The notes: generated by a model from the sequence alone, not told the origin. 64,000 nucleotides of DNA from an uncultured Erythrobacter sp. (GCA_947499095.1 CANMMR010000010.1:1-64000); one strand, 5' to 3'; shown: positions 17,912 through 26,744, numbered from the stretch's first letter. Translations and numbers: made by a program.

Positions 17912-17940
17912 ATAAAAAGGGCCACCCGGGCGGGGTGACC
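17912..17940 (-). terminator. Intrinsic terminator of the 17980-18921 gene
   Basis: On the minus strand a GTCACCC/GGGTGGC stem with a short C/G loop is followed by CTTTTTATT. It lies 40 bp past the stop of the periplasmic protein gene and before the rpmH promoter region. Confidence 0.55.
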
Positions 17941-17979
17941 GCTTGAATGGCGCGCGCATACCCACGCACGGGCCGCGCG

Positions 17980-18921
17980 TCAAGAAAAAGTCATGGCGGC
18001 ATAGGCGAGTTTCGGCGCGGGTTCTGCCGCGTCGCGGACAGGCGCGACGGGCTTGGGCTCGCGGGTTTCGGTCGCATGCCGCAGGCCCGGAGCGGTCAGG
18101 CGGCGCATGTCGCGCGCGCCGAGCCAGCGGGCCGAGCGATGCGGCACCGAATTGGTGAAATCGTAGAACGCGCGCGCTTGCCCCTCGCTCATGCCCATTT
18201 CGCGATAATAGGCGAGATATTTGCGGTTCTCCGGCGCGTCGGCGGCGAAATCGGAAGCCTCGCGGCCGTAATCGTCCATCCAGCTGTGCACGGCGAATTC
18301 GGCGCCGTCGGAGATGTCGCGCTCGACACCGGCGAGAAACAGCTCGACCGCGCCCGACCGGACCGAGCCATTGGTCGGCACATGCGTCACCAGCCGCGCA
18401 GCGCGGATCATCCGGCCGAGCCTCATGTTGGCGATATCGTCCTGCGTGCCGGGGCATTCGACCATGTCGATCTGCGCGAGGCCGGGGAAGTCGCGCAGCA
18501 TGGCGGCAAAGGCAGCCGGTGTCGCGCGGTCCGTTTCGCCCAGCAGGGCGACGCGGCGCTGGTCGAGCACGAGGAACGGGCCGAAGCGGGCGATTCCCCG
18601 GCGATAGTCGCGGCGGCTGCGGTCGATGGCATGCGGAACTTGCCAGCGCGGCGCGTCCGACACGGACAGCTCCGCCTGCGGGCGGATCCCGACGAAGTCC
18701 GCACCGCGGCGCGGCGGGAGCGGCGCGGGAAGCGCGACGGCCTCGGCCAGCACCTTCTGCCCCTCGCGCGGATCATAGAACGGCGCGGCCTCGATCGGCT
18801 GCACCACCGGCGTCGATACGAACACGACCGGCATTGCCACCAGACCCAGCGACTGCGAGGCTGCAGGACCGGACAGGGCCAGTCCGACCAGCGATAGCAG
18901 CGAAGCGAGGATGCGAAGCAT
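17980..18921 (-). CDS. Secreted protein resembling periplasmic ClpP/crotonase-like family (COG3904-like)
   Basis: A 313-residue protein with signal peptide MLRILASLLSLVGLALSGPAASQ. The middle part shows a pattern close to periplasmic ClpP-like proteins: MIRAARLVTHVPTNGSVRSG, AVELFLAGVERDIS, then AVHSWMDDYG with a histidine. Several of the usual catalytic cues are weak (no CASA motif; Ser of RSGAVELF is the only candidate). The C-terminus is Pro/Ala-rich. Start ATG 18921 is chosen because it opens directly into the signal peptide. The fold assignment is tentative. Confidence 0.6.
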   Translation of the reverse strand: MLRILASLLSLVGLALSGPAASQSLGLVAMPVVFVSTPVVQPIEAAPFYDPREGQKVLAEAVALPAPLPPRRGADFVGIRPQAELSVSDAPRWQVPHAIDRSRRDYRRGIARFGPFLVLDQRRVALLGETDRATPAAFAAMLRDFPGLAQIDMVECPGTQDDIANMRLGRMIRAARLVTHVPTNGSVRSGAVELFLAGVERDISDGAEFAVHSWMDDYGREASDFAADAPENRKYLAYYREMGMSEGQARAFYDFTNSVPHRSARWLGARDMRRLTAPGLRHATETREPKPVAPVRDAAEPAPKLAYAAMTFS

Positions 18922-19082
18922 ATCGCCGCTTTGCGCGCGCGGGTGTTGCCGAACTGCCAAAGCGATTGGTGAAGACCGTCTTTACGCTTTTCGTTCTCCA
19001 CCACGATGGACCGGGTTTCCCCTCGACAAATCAATCCGTTCTGGCCATCCCCGCCCGGTACGTCACGCGGTGGGGATTAACG

Positions 19083-19727
19083 CTGGTAGCTCTGGTTCGG
19101 ACGGTCGCCTATCTGGGGCTGGAAGCGCGCGCGGTCGAAGTGCAGTGCTCGGTCGCGCCCGGCCTGCCCAAATTCAACATCGTCGGCCTGGCGGACAAGG
19201 CGGTTGGCGAAAGCAAGGAGCGCGTGCGCGCCGCGCTCTCCAGCATGGGCCTCGCCCTGCCGCCCAAGCGCATCACCATCAATCTGTCGCCGGCCGACCT
19301 GCCCAAGGAAGGCTCGCATTACGATTTGCCCATCGCGCTGGCGCTGCTCGCGGCGATGGGTGTGACCGATGCAGAACAGTTGACCGAGTGGGTCGCGGTG
19401 GGCGAACTGGCGCTCGATGCTCGGATCGTGCCCTCGCCCGGCGTGTTGCTGGTGGCCATCCATGCAAGCGAGGCCGAATGCGGGCTGATCTGCCCTAAGG
19501 CGCAGGGGGCGGAAGCCCGCTGGGCGAGCGAGGTGCCGATCTGCGCCGCTCCCGATCTCGCCAGCCTGCTCAACCATCTGAAGGGCACGCAGCAATTGCC
19601 CCCGCCCGAACGGGGCGAGGTGGAAGAGCCTGCGCGTGGGCCGGACCTCAAGCAGGTCAAGGGCCAGGAAACCGCCAAACGCGCGCTGGAGATCGCCGCA
19701 GCCGGCGGGCACAACCTCTTAAGGTAA
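19083..19727 (+). pseudogene. comM: 5' part of comM (YifB/Mg-chelatase-like), truncated by island insertion
   Basis: The reading frame gives the N-terminal Lon-substrate-like domain of ComM, a hexameric helicase used in branch migration during transformation (TVAYLGLEARAVEVQ, then PPKRITINLSPADLPKEGSH). It stops shortly after DLKQVKGQETAKRALEIAAA GGHNLL, where the Walker A region (GPPGSGKS) should follow; instead LR and TAA appear. The last comM-like codon ends near 19722. No ATG, GTG or TTG lies at the expected N-terminus; CTG 19083 is the nearest position matching the family start, while the first in-frame GTG upstream (18969) would add about 38 odd residues. The gene cannot make functional ComM. 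Confidence 0.88.
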
Positions 19728-19767
19728 GATACCCCTACACCTTCATCGAAAGAATCGATAAGCCGCC

Positions 19768-21381
19768 ATGATGGATTGCGTAATCTATATGCGCTGGTCG
19801 AGCGCTGAGCAGGGCAAGGGCTCCAGTCTGGAACGCCAGCGAGAGGATTGCCGCAGGCATGCAAGCGAAGCCGGATGGCGGATCGTCGATGAGCTCGTTG
19901 ATGACGGTATCAGCGCGTTCAAGGGGCAGCACGCCACATCTGGAGCTCTCGGACGCTTCGTACAGGATGTAGAACACGGCCGCTATCCTGAAGGCGTCAT
20001 TCTCCTCTGTGAAAAGCTCGATCGGCTGTCGCGTCAGGAGCCCGGACGGGTCTTCATGTGGATGATGAACCTTACCGAGGCCGGCGTCGTCGTGGCCACG
20101 GTCAATGGTTCTCGGAGCTACTCAAAAGGCAATTTCGACATGGCTTCGATCATCGAAGTCGTCGTGAAGGCTCAGCTGAGTCATGAGGAGTCTGAGAAGA
20201 AGAGCCAGCGCATCAGTTCCGCTTGGGCAGTGAAGCGACGTCGTCTCAACAGCGGCGAAAAATTCGTGATGACCCGCCGCGCACCAGGATGGCTCGACGT
20301 CGTGGGGAACCCTCCGACCTTCATTCCGATCCCGGAGCGTGCGGCGATCATACGCCGCATCTTCGAGGAGACGGTTGCCGGTTATGGGAAGCACCACATC
20401 GCCCGCAATCTGAACCTGGAGGGCATCCCAACTTTCGGACGGGCGGATGGCTGGCACGCCTCCTACATTCAGAAGGTGTTGCGGAACCCAGCGGTGATCG
20501 GCGAGCTGCATCTTGCCCGCAAGGCACGCGGCGCGAGGCGAGCGATGACAGGGGACGTCGTGGTCGACTACTATCCGGCGGTGATCGATGCCGACCTCCA
20601 TCGACGTGCCTTGGCTGCGATGGCAGAGCGCTCTCGCAAGTTCACCGGCCGGGGCAGGCGGCTGGTAAACCTCTTTTCGGGACTCGCCGTCTGCGGCAAT
20701 TGCGGAAACAAGATGACCTTCCGCGGCAAGGGACGCAAACAGCGTGCGGATGGAACCTGGGTCAACGAGGACTACCTCGTCTGCGACGGCTACCAGCGAG
20801 GCAAGGGTTGCGCCAATAACGTCCACTACAACTATGCGATGTGGGAAGAGGGAATACTCGATCCCATCATCTTCGAGGCCTTCGCGAAGGATCGTCCCGT
20901 TTCTCAGTCCGAGGTTCGGGATCTCGAGATCGAGATCCCACGACTGGAGCGGGCGTGGCATATCGCGAAGTCTCGGGCGGACAACGCACTCCGCATCGCC
21001 GTCGAAACCGGTCGGCCCGAAGCTCAGGTCATCTGGACGGATCTGGCAGTGGAATGCGATGTCGCCAACGATGCGCTCGATGACGCCCGGTCGCGGCTGC
21101 TCATTTCCGCCCATACGCCGAGTCTGGAGGAACAGTGGACGAGGTTGGAACGCCTGCGCTCCGATCTAGATCATGAAGACGAAACGGTGAGGTTCGAAGC
21201 GCGGACCAAGGTCCATTCCGCGATCCATGCTTTGGTGAGCCGGCTGGCCTTTTTCGGTCCCGATCCGCTGGGGGTGGAGGTTGAGGTCGCAAAGGAACGG
21301 CTTATCTCGATCCACTACGACGAACTCAATGGCGGGACCGACTGGTCGATGCATGACCTCGATGCCGACGACTTAGAGTGA
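19768..21381 (+). CDS. Large serine recombinase (site-specific integrase)
   Basis: A 537-residue recombinase. The N-terminal resolvase domain (1-150) has YMRWSSAEQGKGSSLERQ, with S11 in the YxRxS catalytic position, and EKLDRLSR. The recombinase domain (about 170-280) and zinc ribbon (CGNCGNKM ... CDGYQRGKGC, about 309-348) follow, then a helical/coiled-coil tail. This is the phiC31/Bxb1-type layout, though the C-terminal part is shorter. It begins 41 bp past the comM break, so it almost certainly catalysed the insertion. Start is ATG 19768 or ATG 19771, with only a weak ribosome site. Confidence 0.93.
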   Translation: MMDCVIYMRWSSAEQGKGSSLERQREDCRRHASEAGWRIVDELVDDGISAFKGQHATSGALGRFVQDVEHGRYPEGVILLCEKLDRLSRQEPGRVFMWMMNLTEAGVVVATVNGSRSYSKGNFDMASIIEVVVKAQLSHEESEKKSQRISSAWAVKRRRLNSGEKFVMTRRAPGWLDVVGNPPTFIPIPERAAIIRRIFEETVAGYGKHHIARNLNLEGIPTFGRADGWHASYIQKVLRNPAVIGELHLARKARGARRAMTGDVVVDYYPAVIDADLHRRALAAMAERSRKFTGRGRRLVNLFSGLAVCGNCGNKMTFRGKGRKQRADGTWVNEDYLVCDGYQRGKGCANNVHYNYAMWEEGILDPIIFEAFAKDRPVSQSEVRDLEIEIPRLERAWHIAKSRADNALRIAVETGRPEAQVIWTDLAVECDVANDALDDARSRLLISAHTPSLEEQWTRLERLRSDLDHEDETVRFEARTKVHSAIHALVSRLAFFGPDPLGVEVEVAKERLISIHYDELNGGTDWSMHDLDADDLE

Positions 21382-21580
21382 GAACCGAACGCATCAGGAG
21401 ATCGAAGTTAGTGCGGAATGTGGTGAGGTGCTCGTGCCGAGAGAAAGGTTCACTCGTCGCGAGGACGGTCCGTCGGTCCCATCTCATTATCCGCTACGAG
21501 AATATGGTTAGCAAGAAAAGACATGTCGTTCACCAGCCTTCGGAATTGGGCGTAGAGAAATTCGTGAGATAGACGTTATG

Positions 21581-21584
21581 CTAG
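21581..21584. repeat. Target-site duplication, left copy (CTAG)
   Basis: CTAG directly precedes the left inverted repeat of the IS; the same CTAG follows the right repeat at 23024-23027. CTAG agrees with the YTAR target of IS5-family elements. Confidence 0.6.
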
Positions 21585-21598
21585 GGTTCGTGGACAAA
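21585..21598 (+). repeat. Left terminal inverted repeat of the IS5-family element
   Basis: GGTTCGTGGACAAA, 12/14 identical to the reverse complement of 23010-23023. Confidence 0.7.
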
Positions 21599-21665
21599 CC
21601 TTGCATACCAGCAATCTGTCGGTAAGTGCGGAGAGTGATCAATTAACTTTCGGGGAGATAATCGA

Positions 21666-22157
21666 GTGCGTGCAACCTATTTCCTCATAGCTTCCTCTAT
21701 ATTGTTGGCAGCCTGTGGGCAATCAACCGATTCAACGGCATCGCGAAATGGCACGGAGCAAGTTCAGAGCCAATCGGTGCCCACTGCGAGCGAGAACGAT
21801 GGGAATTGGTCCTTACTTAGCGAGTATGTCGGTCAGCATCCCGTGGATAGCAGGCTCTATGACGAAAGCCCGATAGCGCCCGAGCTCAGGAACCTTCTCG
21901 ACGACAAGCTGAACGTGCTGATGCAGAACAGCGAGACAGCCGCTCCCTTGCAACGCGATGGCGAAGTTTTCTTCACGTCGGGCAACAAGGATAATGAGGG
22001 GGGTAGCGACGCATTCTATCTGCTTGTCGATCCGTCAGCCAAGGCAGTCGAGGTCGGCCTTTGGGAAAACGGAGAGTTGACCGTTTATAAGACCCCAGGT
22101 TCCGACATTCTGAAACCAACGGATATCCAGACGACAATATCGAACGCGGAGATGTAA
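21666..22157 (+). CDS. Hypothetical lipoprotein (apparent IS passenger)
   Basis: A 163-residue protein starting at GTG 21666 behind a GGGGAG site. The signal peptide [17 protein letters not shown] has lipobox LAAC. A Ser/Thr/Gln-rich linker precedes a globular domain (about 45-160: [39 protein letters not shown]). The domain layout is loosely reminiscent of small periplasmic inhibitor-like proteins, but I do not recognise a family. Both ends of the gene lie inside the IS inverted repeats. Its base composition looks more AT-rich than the surrounding core genes. Confidence 0.7.
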
Positions 22158-22242
22158 ACGTCGCTGTGGCCCGGCAGGGACGGCCGGCAATCCTTGACGC
22201 GTTACCGATCCACTGATTCAAGGCTGGCTTTTGGAGGCGGCC

Positions 22243-23027
22243 TTGGGCGAACGGATTGGCGTTACGGACGAAGAATGGGAAGTGATCGGGCCGCTGCTGC
22301 CGTCTGAGCGTGGTCGCGGATGCCGCCCGGCGCAGGATAATCGTCCCTATTTCGAAGGCATGATGTGGATCGCGCGGACCGGCGCGCAGTGGCGACACTT
22401 GCCGGACGAATATGGCAAGTGGAACAGCGTGTTCCGACGTTATCGACGATGGGTCACGACCGGTGTGTTCGATGCCATGCTCGAGACACTGGCCGAACTG
22501 GCGGGGCGGCATACAGCCGCCGACATGATCGACAGCACGGTGGTCCGGGCGCATCATTGTGCTGTCGGTATAAAAAGGGGACTCAGCAAACCGAGGCGCT
22601 TGGTCGATCGCGAGGCGGCTTCACGACAAAGCTCCATGCCAGATGCGATGCCAGAGGTCTCCCGCTAGGGTTCGTTCTGACACCTGGACAGGCGCACGAT
22701 GTGCAGGGCTTCGCTCCACTGTTCCGCATGATAACCGACCGGATCGAGGCCTTCCTGGCTGATCGGGGCTACGATGCCGATGCGATACGCAAGGAGATCG
22801 AGGCAGCCGGTGCGGAAGCGGTGATCCCGGCTAAGGTCAACCGGCGCAATCCCGCCCCGCACGACCGCACCAAATACAAATGGCGCAACCTCATCGAGCG
22901 TTTGTTCAACAAACTCAAGAACTTGCGCAGAGTGGCAACCCGCTACGACAAAACCAAGGAGTCCTACCTCGGCTTCGTCGCGCTCGCTTCAGTCAAACTG
23001 TGGATACCCTTTGTCCACGAGGCCTAG
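22243..23027 (+). CDS. IS5-family transposase, produced by -1 frameshifting
   Basis: A DDE transposase split in two frames. The first frame starts at TTG 22243, with GGAGG at 22233-22237, and covers ERIGVTDEEWEVIGPLLP through DMIDSTVVRAHH (first Asp). The second frame carries LADRGYDAD (second Asp) and RNLIERLFNKLKNLRRVATRYDK (Glu). The frames can be joined by a -1 shift at the A-rich heptamer around 22572-22578 (AAAAAGG). Without the shift, frame 1 would run on to 22668 as nonsense. The order and motifs match the IS427-type subgroup of IS5. The final TAG overlaps the target duplication. Confidence 0.85.
23010..23023 (+). repeat. Right terminal inverted repeat of the IS5-family element
   Basis: TTTGTCCACGAGGC, lying inside the last codons of the transposase gene (FVHEA). 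Confidence 0.7.
23024..23027. repeat. Target-site duplication, right copy (CTAG)
   Basis: CTAG directly after the right inverted repeat. Its TAG is the stop codon of the transposase. Confidence 0.6.
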
Positions 23028-23225
23028 GGCAATCGGACAACGAGTCGATCTACGTGAAGAAATCAGTGTACTGCAGGCTGCTCGTGTTCCGCATCAGTCG
23101 AGCAAAGCAATTTTGATGGATGGAAGGCTTGGTAGTTCGAGACGGCGCAGTGCCTTCCGTTCGGTACTGATCTGCCGGTGGAATTCCAGACGGGAGCGAA
23201 TGACTCTCTTCTCGCTCGTCGCTAA

Positions 23226-23486
23226 ACTGCGGACACGGCGCAGGCCGCTGATTCCTCTGACGATCCGCTAGCGATCTCTTTCGGCCGACGCCTAACAGAG
23301 GTTCGGGAAAAGCAGGGCCTCAATTCTGTGGAGCTCGGAGATCGGGCTGGAATAAAGAAAGCCTACGTCTGACGGGTCGAACAAGGCAAGACATTGCCGA
23401 GCCTGCGGACAGCAGCAAGGTTCTCGAAGGCGCTCGAAATGAGCCTGTCCGAGCTTCTAGAAGGCGTGGAGTCTTCCCAGGGGTGA
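23226..23486 (+). pseudogene. XRE-family helix-turn-helix regulator, broken
   Basis: The frame reads ISFGRRLTEVREKQGLNS-VELGDRAGIKKAYV, stop, RVEQGKTLPSLRTAARFSKALEMSLSELLEG. This is a normal XRE/Cro-type HTH interrupted by a single TGA at the place where a Trp is common (xWRxExG), so one base change broke it. There is also no ATG/GTG/TTG at the 5' end of the open frame. Probably a former island regulator. Confidence 0.65.
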
Positions 23487-23487
23487 G

Positions 23488-23928
23488 CTAGACAGCACTC
23501 GCTTGGCTGTGGCTCTGCAAGAGCATCGACAAAAGCAACAGCGCCTTATCACCCCTGTCCTTCACCCGGATGACGCCCTGTTCAGGCGCCGCCAGCCGAC
23601 GAGCGAAACGCAGACGCCGATGGGCGCCGCGAGTTGGCATCGAGCGCGGTGCCGGATGCTCGATCTGAAGCAGCATGTCGCCCGGTCGCCTCGCTAAGAG
23701 CACTCTCAGATCATCGTCGTATTCAGAGCACTCGAGCGCAACCTCCACCATCTCGCGAGCGATACGCAGGACGAGCCGCGCCTTCCGGCGATCCAGAACA
23801 AGAGAGGTGTCGGTAAGAGCACAGTTCATCCGTCGATGATCCTCGCGGCCGACAAGGACGTAACGGCAGAGGTGTGGCAGCGCTTCGGCAATGTCCTCGC
23901 AAGCCGGCAAGTTGGCGGTCAGCCGCAT
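23488..23928 (-). CDS. Hypothetical protein
   Basis: 146 residues from ATG 23928, or 113 from ATG 23829, which has AGGA 10 nt upstream and opens on MNCALTDTSLVLDRRKARLV. The middle looks like a genuine small alpha/beta protein (REMVEVALECSEYDDDLRVLLARRPGDML); the C-terminus is basic. No family recognised. It is downstream of, and on the same strand as, the 24139-25329 gene. Confidence 0.4.
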   Translation of the reverse strand: MRLTANLPACEDIAEALPHLCRYVLVGREDHRRMNCALTDTSLVLDRRKARLVLRIAREMVEVALECSEYDDDLRVLLARRPGDMLLQIEHPAPRSMPTRGAHRRLRFARRLAAPEQGVIRVKDRGDKALLLLSMLLQSHSQASAV

Positions 23929-24138
23929 GGCCCCGAGCTGCGCCTCAAGCCTGTCATCGCAGCCCCGAGCAATTGGTCCGGCCTTCCTGCGCCAGTCTTT
24001 ACCGTGTGCAGGCTAGCGAGCATCGCAAAAATCGTCTCGGTCGCCCTCTCTTCTTCGAGATCGAGCATCGCAACTAGCGATCGACTGCCTTTCCGAGTGC
24101 TTTGCGGGTTCCACCCGGTAACTAGCAGGAGGTCGGCA

Positions 24139-25329
24139 TCAGCGCATCGCGGGCACTTCCAAGACTTCGGGATAGACGAGGCGGCTCTTCATGGTGTGGC
24201 GGATGTTGGTGCTCGTCTCATACCGCTTGACGCTGGTGATGCGCGGCTTGCAGGCGGCGAAAACCGGATGGTCGATGAGCTCATGGAGAGAACGCCCTTT
24301 CATGGCCATTGTGTATGATTCCGGAAGTTGCTGGTCCAGCATGAGATCCCCGCTGGAATAGGCACCTCCCTTGAAATCGATGGCGCAGTGGAGGACCCCG
24401 TCCCGGAACCAGATGCCTTGTGTGGGCTCGTCGGGGCCTGCGAGATCAACATGGGCGTGAATGCATTCCCGGCCGAGTTTCACGCATTCCTGCATGACCT
24501 CATGTGGCTGACGCCCATGATGTCGAATCAGGGCCTCTGCGACCGTATCGATGAGTCCTGTCGCTCGAGCCTCGTCGATCTCACGACGTCGCTCGGCACG
24601 TTTGCGCTGCGCCCTCCGGTAGAGAGGGGCGAGGCCGCGTAATTCCCGCGCATTCTTCACCCGGTGCCCTTCAAGCGTGATGTCTAACTTCTCGTCGAGA
24701 ATGAGCATTGCATATTCGTAGGGCCGGGAATCGAACCAGGCGTCGCCCCAACAGTCTATGGTCGCCATACGCAACCAGGCCGGCCTGCATTCGCCTCCGA
24801 TCCTCTCGAGGAGACTCGTGTAGGCCTTGCGCATCGCCATCTCACGGGCGACCATTTTTGCGCGATGCTTGAGGAAACATTGCAGGTGCTCGACGAAGCC
24901 CATTTCGAGCTCGCCCAGCCAGCCTCGCTCCTTTCTGCTCATGGCGTATCCAGAGAAGCCGAACGGCACATGGACGCCGTCGATCTTCACATCGACGATG
25001 CAGTAGAACCCATGGCTGACGCTCGATTCCGCCGACCGGACCGACGTGTCGGTCGGCAGTTCGATCCCCGCGTCATCTTTCTGTGCCAGGATGTCGCGAA
25101 TGCGGCTGAGAAGCGCACGCACGTCTCGCGCGTTGACCATATCGTCCTCGACAGCAAGGTCGCTGACCCCGTTCCAGACGACGCCGATCGCTCTCGCGCC
25201 GCTGCCCGCATTTCCCCATATCGAAGACTGAAGACCAGCCAGGAGGACTTGCACTCCTTCGTTTTCGATAGCTCCAGCGGTTTCGATCCGTGCGCGGATG
25301 TCGAACTCCCCGATATTCATTATGTTCAT
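24139..25329 (-). CDS. Hypothetical island protein
   Basis: About 396 residues from ATG 25329, or 393 from ATG 25320 (MNIGEFDIRARIETAG). An open extension to 25470 adds poorly conserved-looking residues. Visible parts: an N-terminal beta-rich segment, FGFSGYAMSRKERGW, a Lys/Arg-rich helical stretch (RRAQRKRAERRREIDEARA, about residue 250), and a C-terminal region with AYSSGDLMLDQQLPESYTMA. No catalytic motif or family recognised. It lies convergent to the XRE remnant. Confidence 0.6.
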   Translation of the reverse strand: MNIMNIGEFDIRARIETAGAIENEGVQVLLAGLQSSIWGNAGSGARAIGVVWNGVSDLAVEDDMVNARDVRALLSRIRDILAQKDDAGIELPTDTSVRSAESSVSHGFYCIVDVKIDGVHVPFGFSGYAMSRKERGWLGELEMGFVEHLQCFLKHRAKMVAREMAMRKAYTSLLERIGGECRPAWLRMATIDCWGDAWFDSRPYEYAMLILDEKLDITLEGHRVKNARELRGLAPLYRRAQRKRAERRREIDEARATGLIDTVAEALIRHHGRQPHEVMQECVKLGRECIHAHVDLAGPDEPTQGIWFRDGVLHCAIDFKGGAYSSGDLMLDQQLPESYTMAMKGRSLHELIDHPVFAACKPRITSVKRYETSTNIRHTMKSRLVYPEVLEVPAMR

Positions 25330-25485
25330 GAGACCGTTCCCGCTTCTTTTCCCTTCACGACGAAGGGTCCCCACCAGGCTACCGTCACGCCGACGGGCAT
25401 CCATAAGCCATGCAATCTCAACAATTTCTGAAGAGGGGGGTTTCCCGCAGTCCGGTTGTGAGGAGGACACGCTATGCGAAGAAAA

Positions 25486-25760
25486 TCACCTTGCGCGAGA
25501 AATCGCTAGGATCCGTTTAACGCCCTCAGTGTGCGCTATCACCTCGTTGTCCTACCAGAGCTTCCTGAATTCCGGACTCGATTCGCTCAACTCATCGACT
25601 AGCCTGGTCGCTTCCGCGGTGCTGTGCGCGCCGCCTCGGCGGCATCCGCGCGACCGGCGTCCACCACGAAGCGCGACGCTTCCTCAGTTGTCGCTACGGC
25701 TCTGGCCAACCATATCTCGATTCTCTCCGTCTCGGCAGCCTGGATTTTTCGATCACCGCC
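25486..25760 (-). pseudogene. Remnant of an XRE/MmyB-like regulator C-terminal domain
   Basis: On the minus strand one frame gives LVDELSESSPEFRKLW, a stop, then DNEVIAHTEGVKRI. This closely follows the MmyB ligand-binding domain pattern (SPEFRRLW..HDV...GGVKRF). A second frame just upstream gives ASRFVVDAGRADAAEAA, so at least one frameshift and one stop are present. Without an alignment this is a moderate call. The rest of 25330-26144 holds nothing I can support. Confidence 0.42.
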
Positions 25761-26144
25761 AGACATTTCCACTCATATCTGCTGAAGAGCCCAGGCAGCA
25801 GCTGACCTTTTTTCCATATTCTTCCCACGCCGATATTTAGCGGGTCGGCAGCGCGATCCAGCCATTCGTGTATCTTGAGCGCCGCAACTTCCGGCATTTC
25901 AACCCTCCCAAGGGTGCATTTTCAGACAGTTGTCAATCGCCAGTCTTCGCCAAGAAGCTGCGTGGCATGTCTTCGGTCCTTTGTCATGCTGCCTTCAAAC
26001 TATGCCTGTCAAAAATCAGGGCGACTTGCCGGCAAACGGAAACGCGCAACCTTCCAAAGAGCAGGAAGAACTGATCGTGAAAAGGAAGGGAAAAACTTCC
26101 GCTTCGCGGCCGATCACACGCAACCTGCGGAAGGAAATATCAAG

Positions 26145-26711
26145 ATGAACTCCTCGTATCACCCCAGCGTTTACAGCACGGCGATGAACCAGATCCTGCG
26201 AGGCCTCCAGGCCGAACTCGAAGCCCGCACAGTGCGGCCGCTCGACTTCCTCGTCATCGGCGGCACGAAGCTAAGCGCGCCGGACATGCAGCAAATTCTC
26301 CGTTTCGCCATAATGAAGAACTGGGAGTTGTTCCACGTTGGAATGGATCCCAAACGCCCCTGCGCGACCTTCGACGCTCAGGCGCTCGATCTGACCTACT
26401 TCATCACCGACGGAAAGACTGAAGCTAAGGCCATCCTGAACGGCGCAGTATGGAAACATCCTCGAGATGCGCGTGCGAAGCTGATCTTCGACGTCGGCTT
26501 TCCTCTGGAAGCCCGCATCCGAAAGGACGGCAGAACATGCCTTCGCGAAGGCTCAGCCCGCTCCTACGGCGACGGCATCGCTCTTGCTGAAAGAAGCATC
26601 CGAGAGCGGATCGCCAAGCTCGCGCCTACGGGCAAAGTGCTGTTCACCATGGGCAGTACGCCCATCGCCTGCAACATCGCGACCTTTGCCCGGCTGACCA
26701 AAGCAGAATGA
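26145..26711 (+). CDS. Hypothetical protein
   Basis: 188 residues from ATG 26145, with AAGGA at 26131-26135. The sequence has alternating strands and helices (LDFLVIGGTKLSAPDMQQILRF, ELFHVGMDPKRPCATF, DLTYFITDGKTEAKAIL, GKVLFTMGSTPIACNIATFARL), and looks like a cytosolic alpha/beta protein. No family recognised. It is followed at once by a GC-rich hairpin and the long structured non-coding stretch. Confidence 0.7.
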   Translation: MNSSYHPSVYSTAMNQILRGLQAELEARTVRPLDFLVIGGTKLSAPDMQQILRFAIMKNWELFHVGMDPKRPCATFDAQALDLTYFITDGKTEAKAILNGAVWKHPRDARAKLIFDVGFPLEARIRKDGRTCLREGSARSYGDGIALAERSIRERIAKLAPTGKVLFTMGSTPIACNIATFARLTKAE

Positions 26712-26718
26712 ATGACTG

Positions 26719-26744
26719 ACGGGTGGCTTCCATGCCACCCGTCG
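26719..26744 (+). terminator. Hairpin after the 26145-26711 gene
   Basis: A perfect 10-bp stem GACGGGTGGC / GCCACCCGTC, loop TTCCAT, 8 bp past the stop codon. It is followed by a second GCGCGC hairpin and no T run. Confidence 0.5.

Larger units (their letters stand above)
21585..23023 (+). mobile_element. IS5-family insertion sequence with a passenger lipoprotein gene
   Basis: Bounded by inverted repeats GGTTCGTGGACAAA (21585-21598) and TTTGTCCACGAGGC (23010-23023), which match at 12 of 14 positions, and flanked by CTAG. The transposase occupies only the right 780 bp. A complete lipoprotein gene lies between the left repeat and the transposase. At 1439 bp it is longer than most two-frame IS5 elements. 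The transposase stop codon TAG falls in the flanking CTAG, so the insertion site supplies it. An alternative is that the left repeat belongs to a different, deleted copy. Confidence 0.7.

Noticed and set aside
21378-21572. A 64-codon frame overlapping the recombinase stop codon
   Set aside because: The GTGA overlap is suggestive, but the product is only basic and featureless, so it is not supported as a gene.
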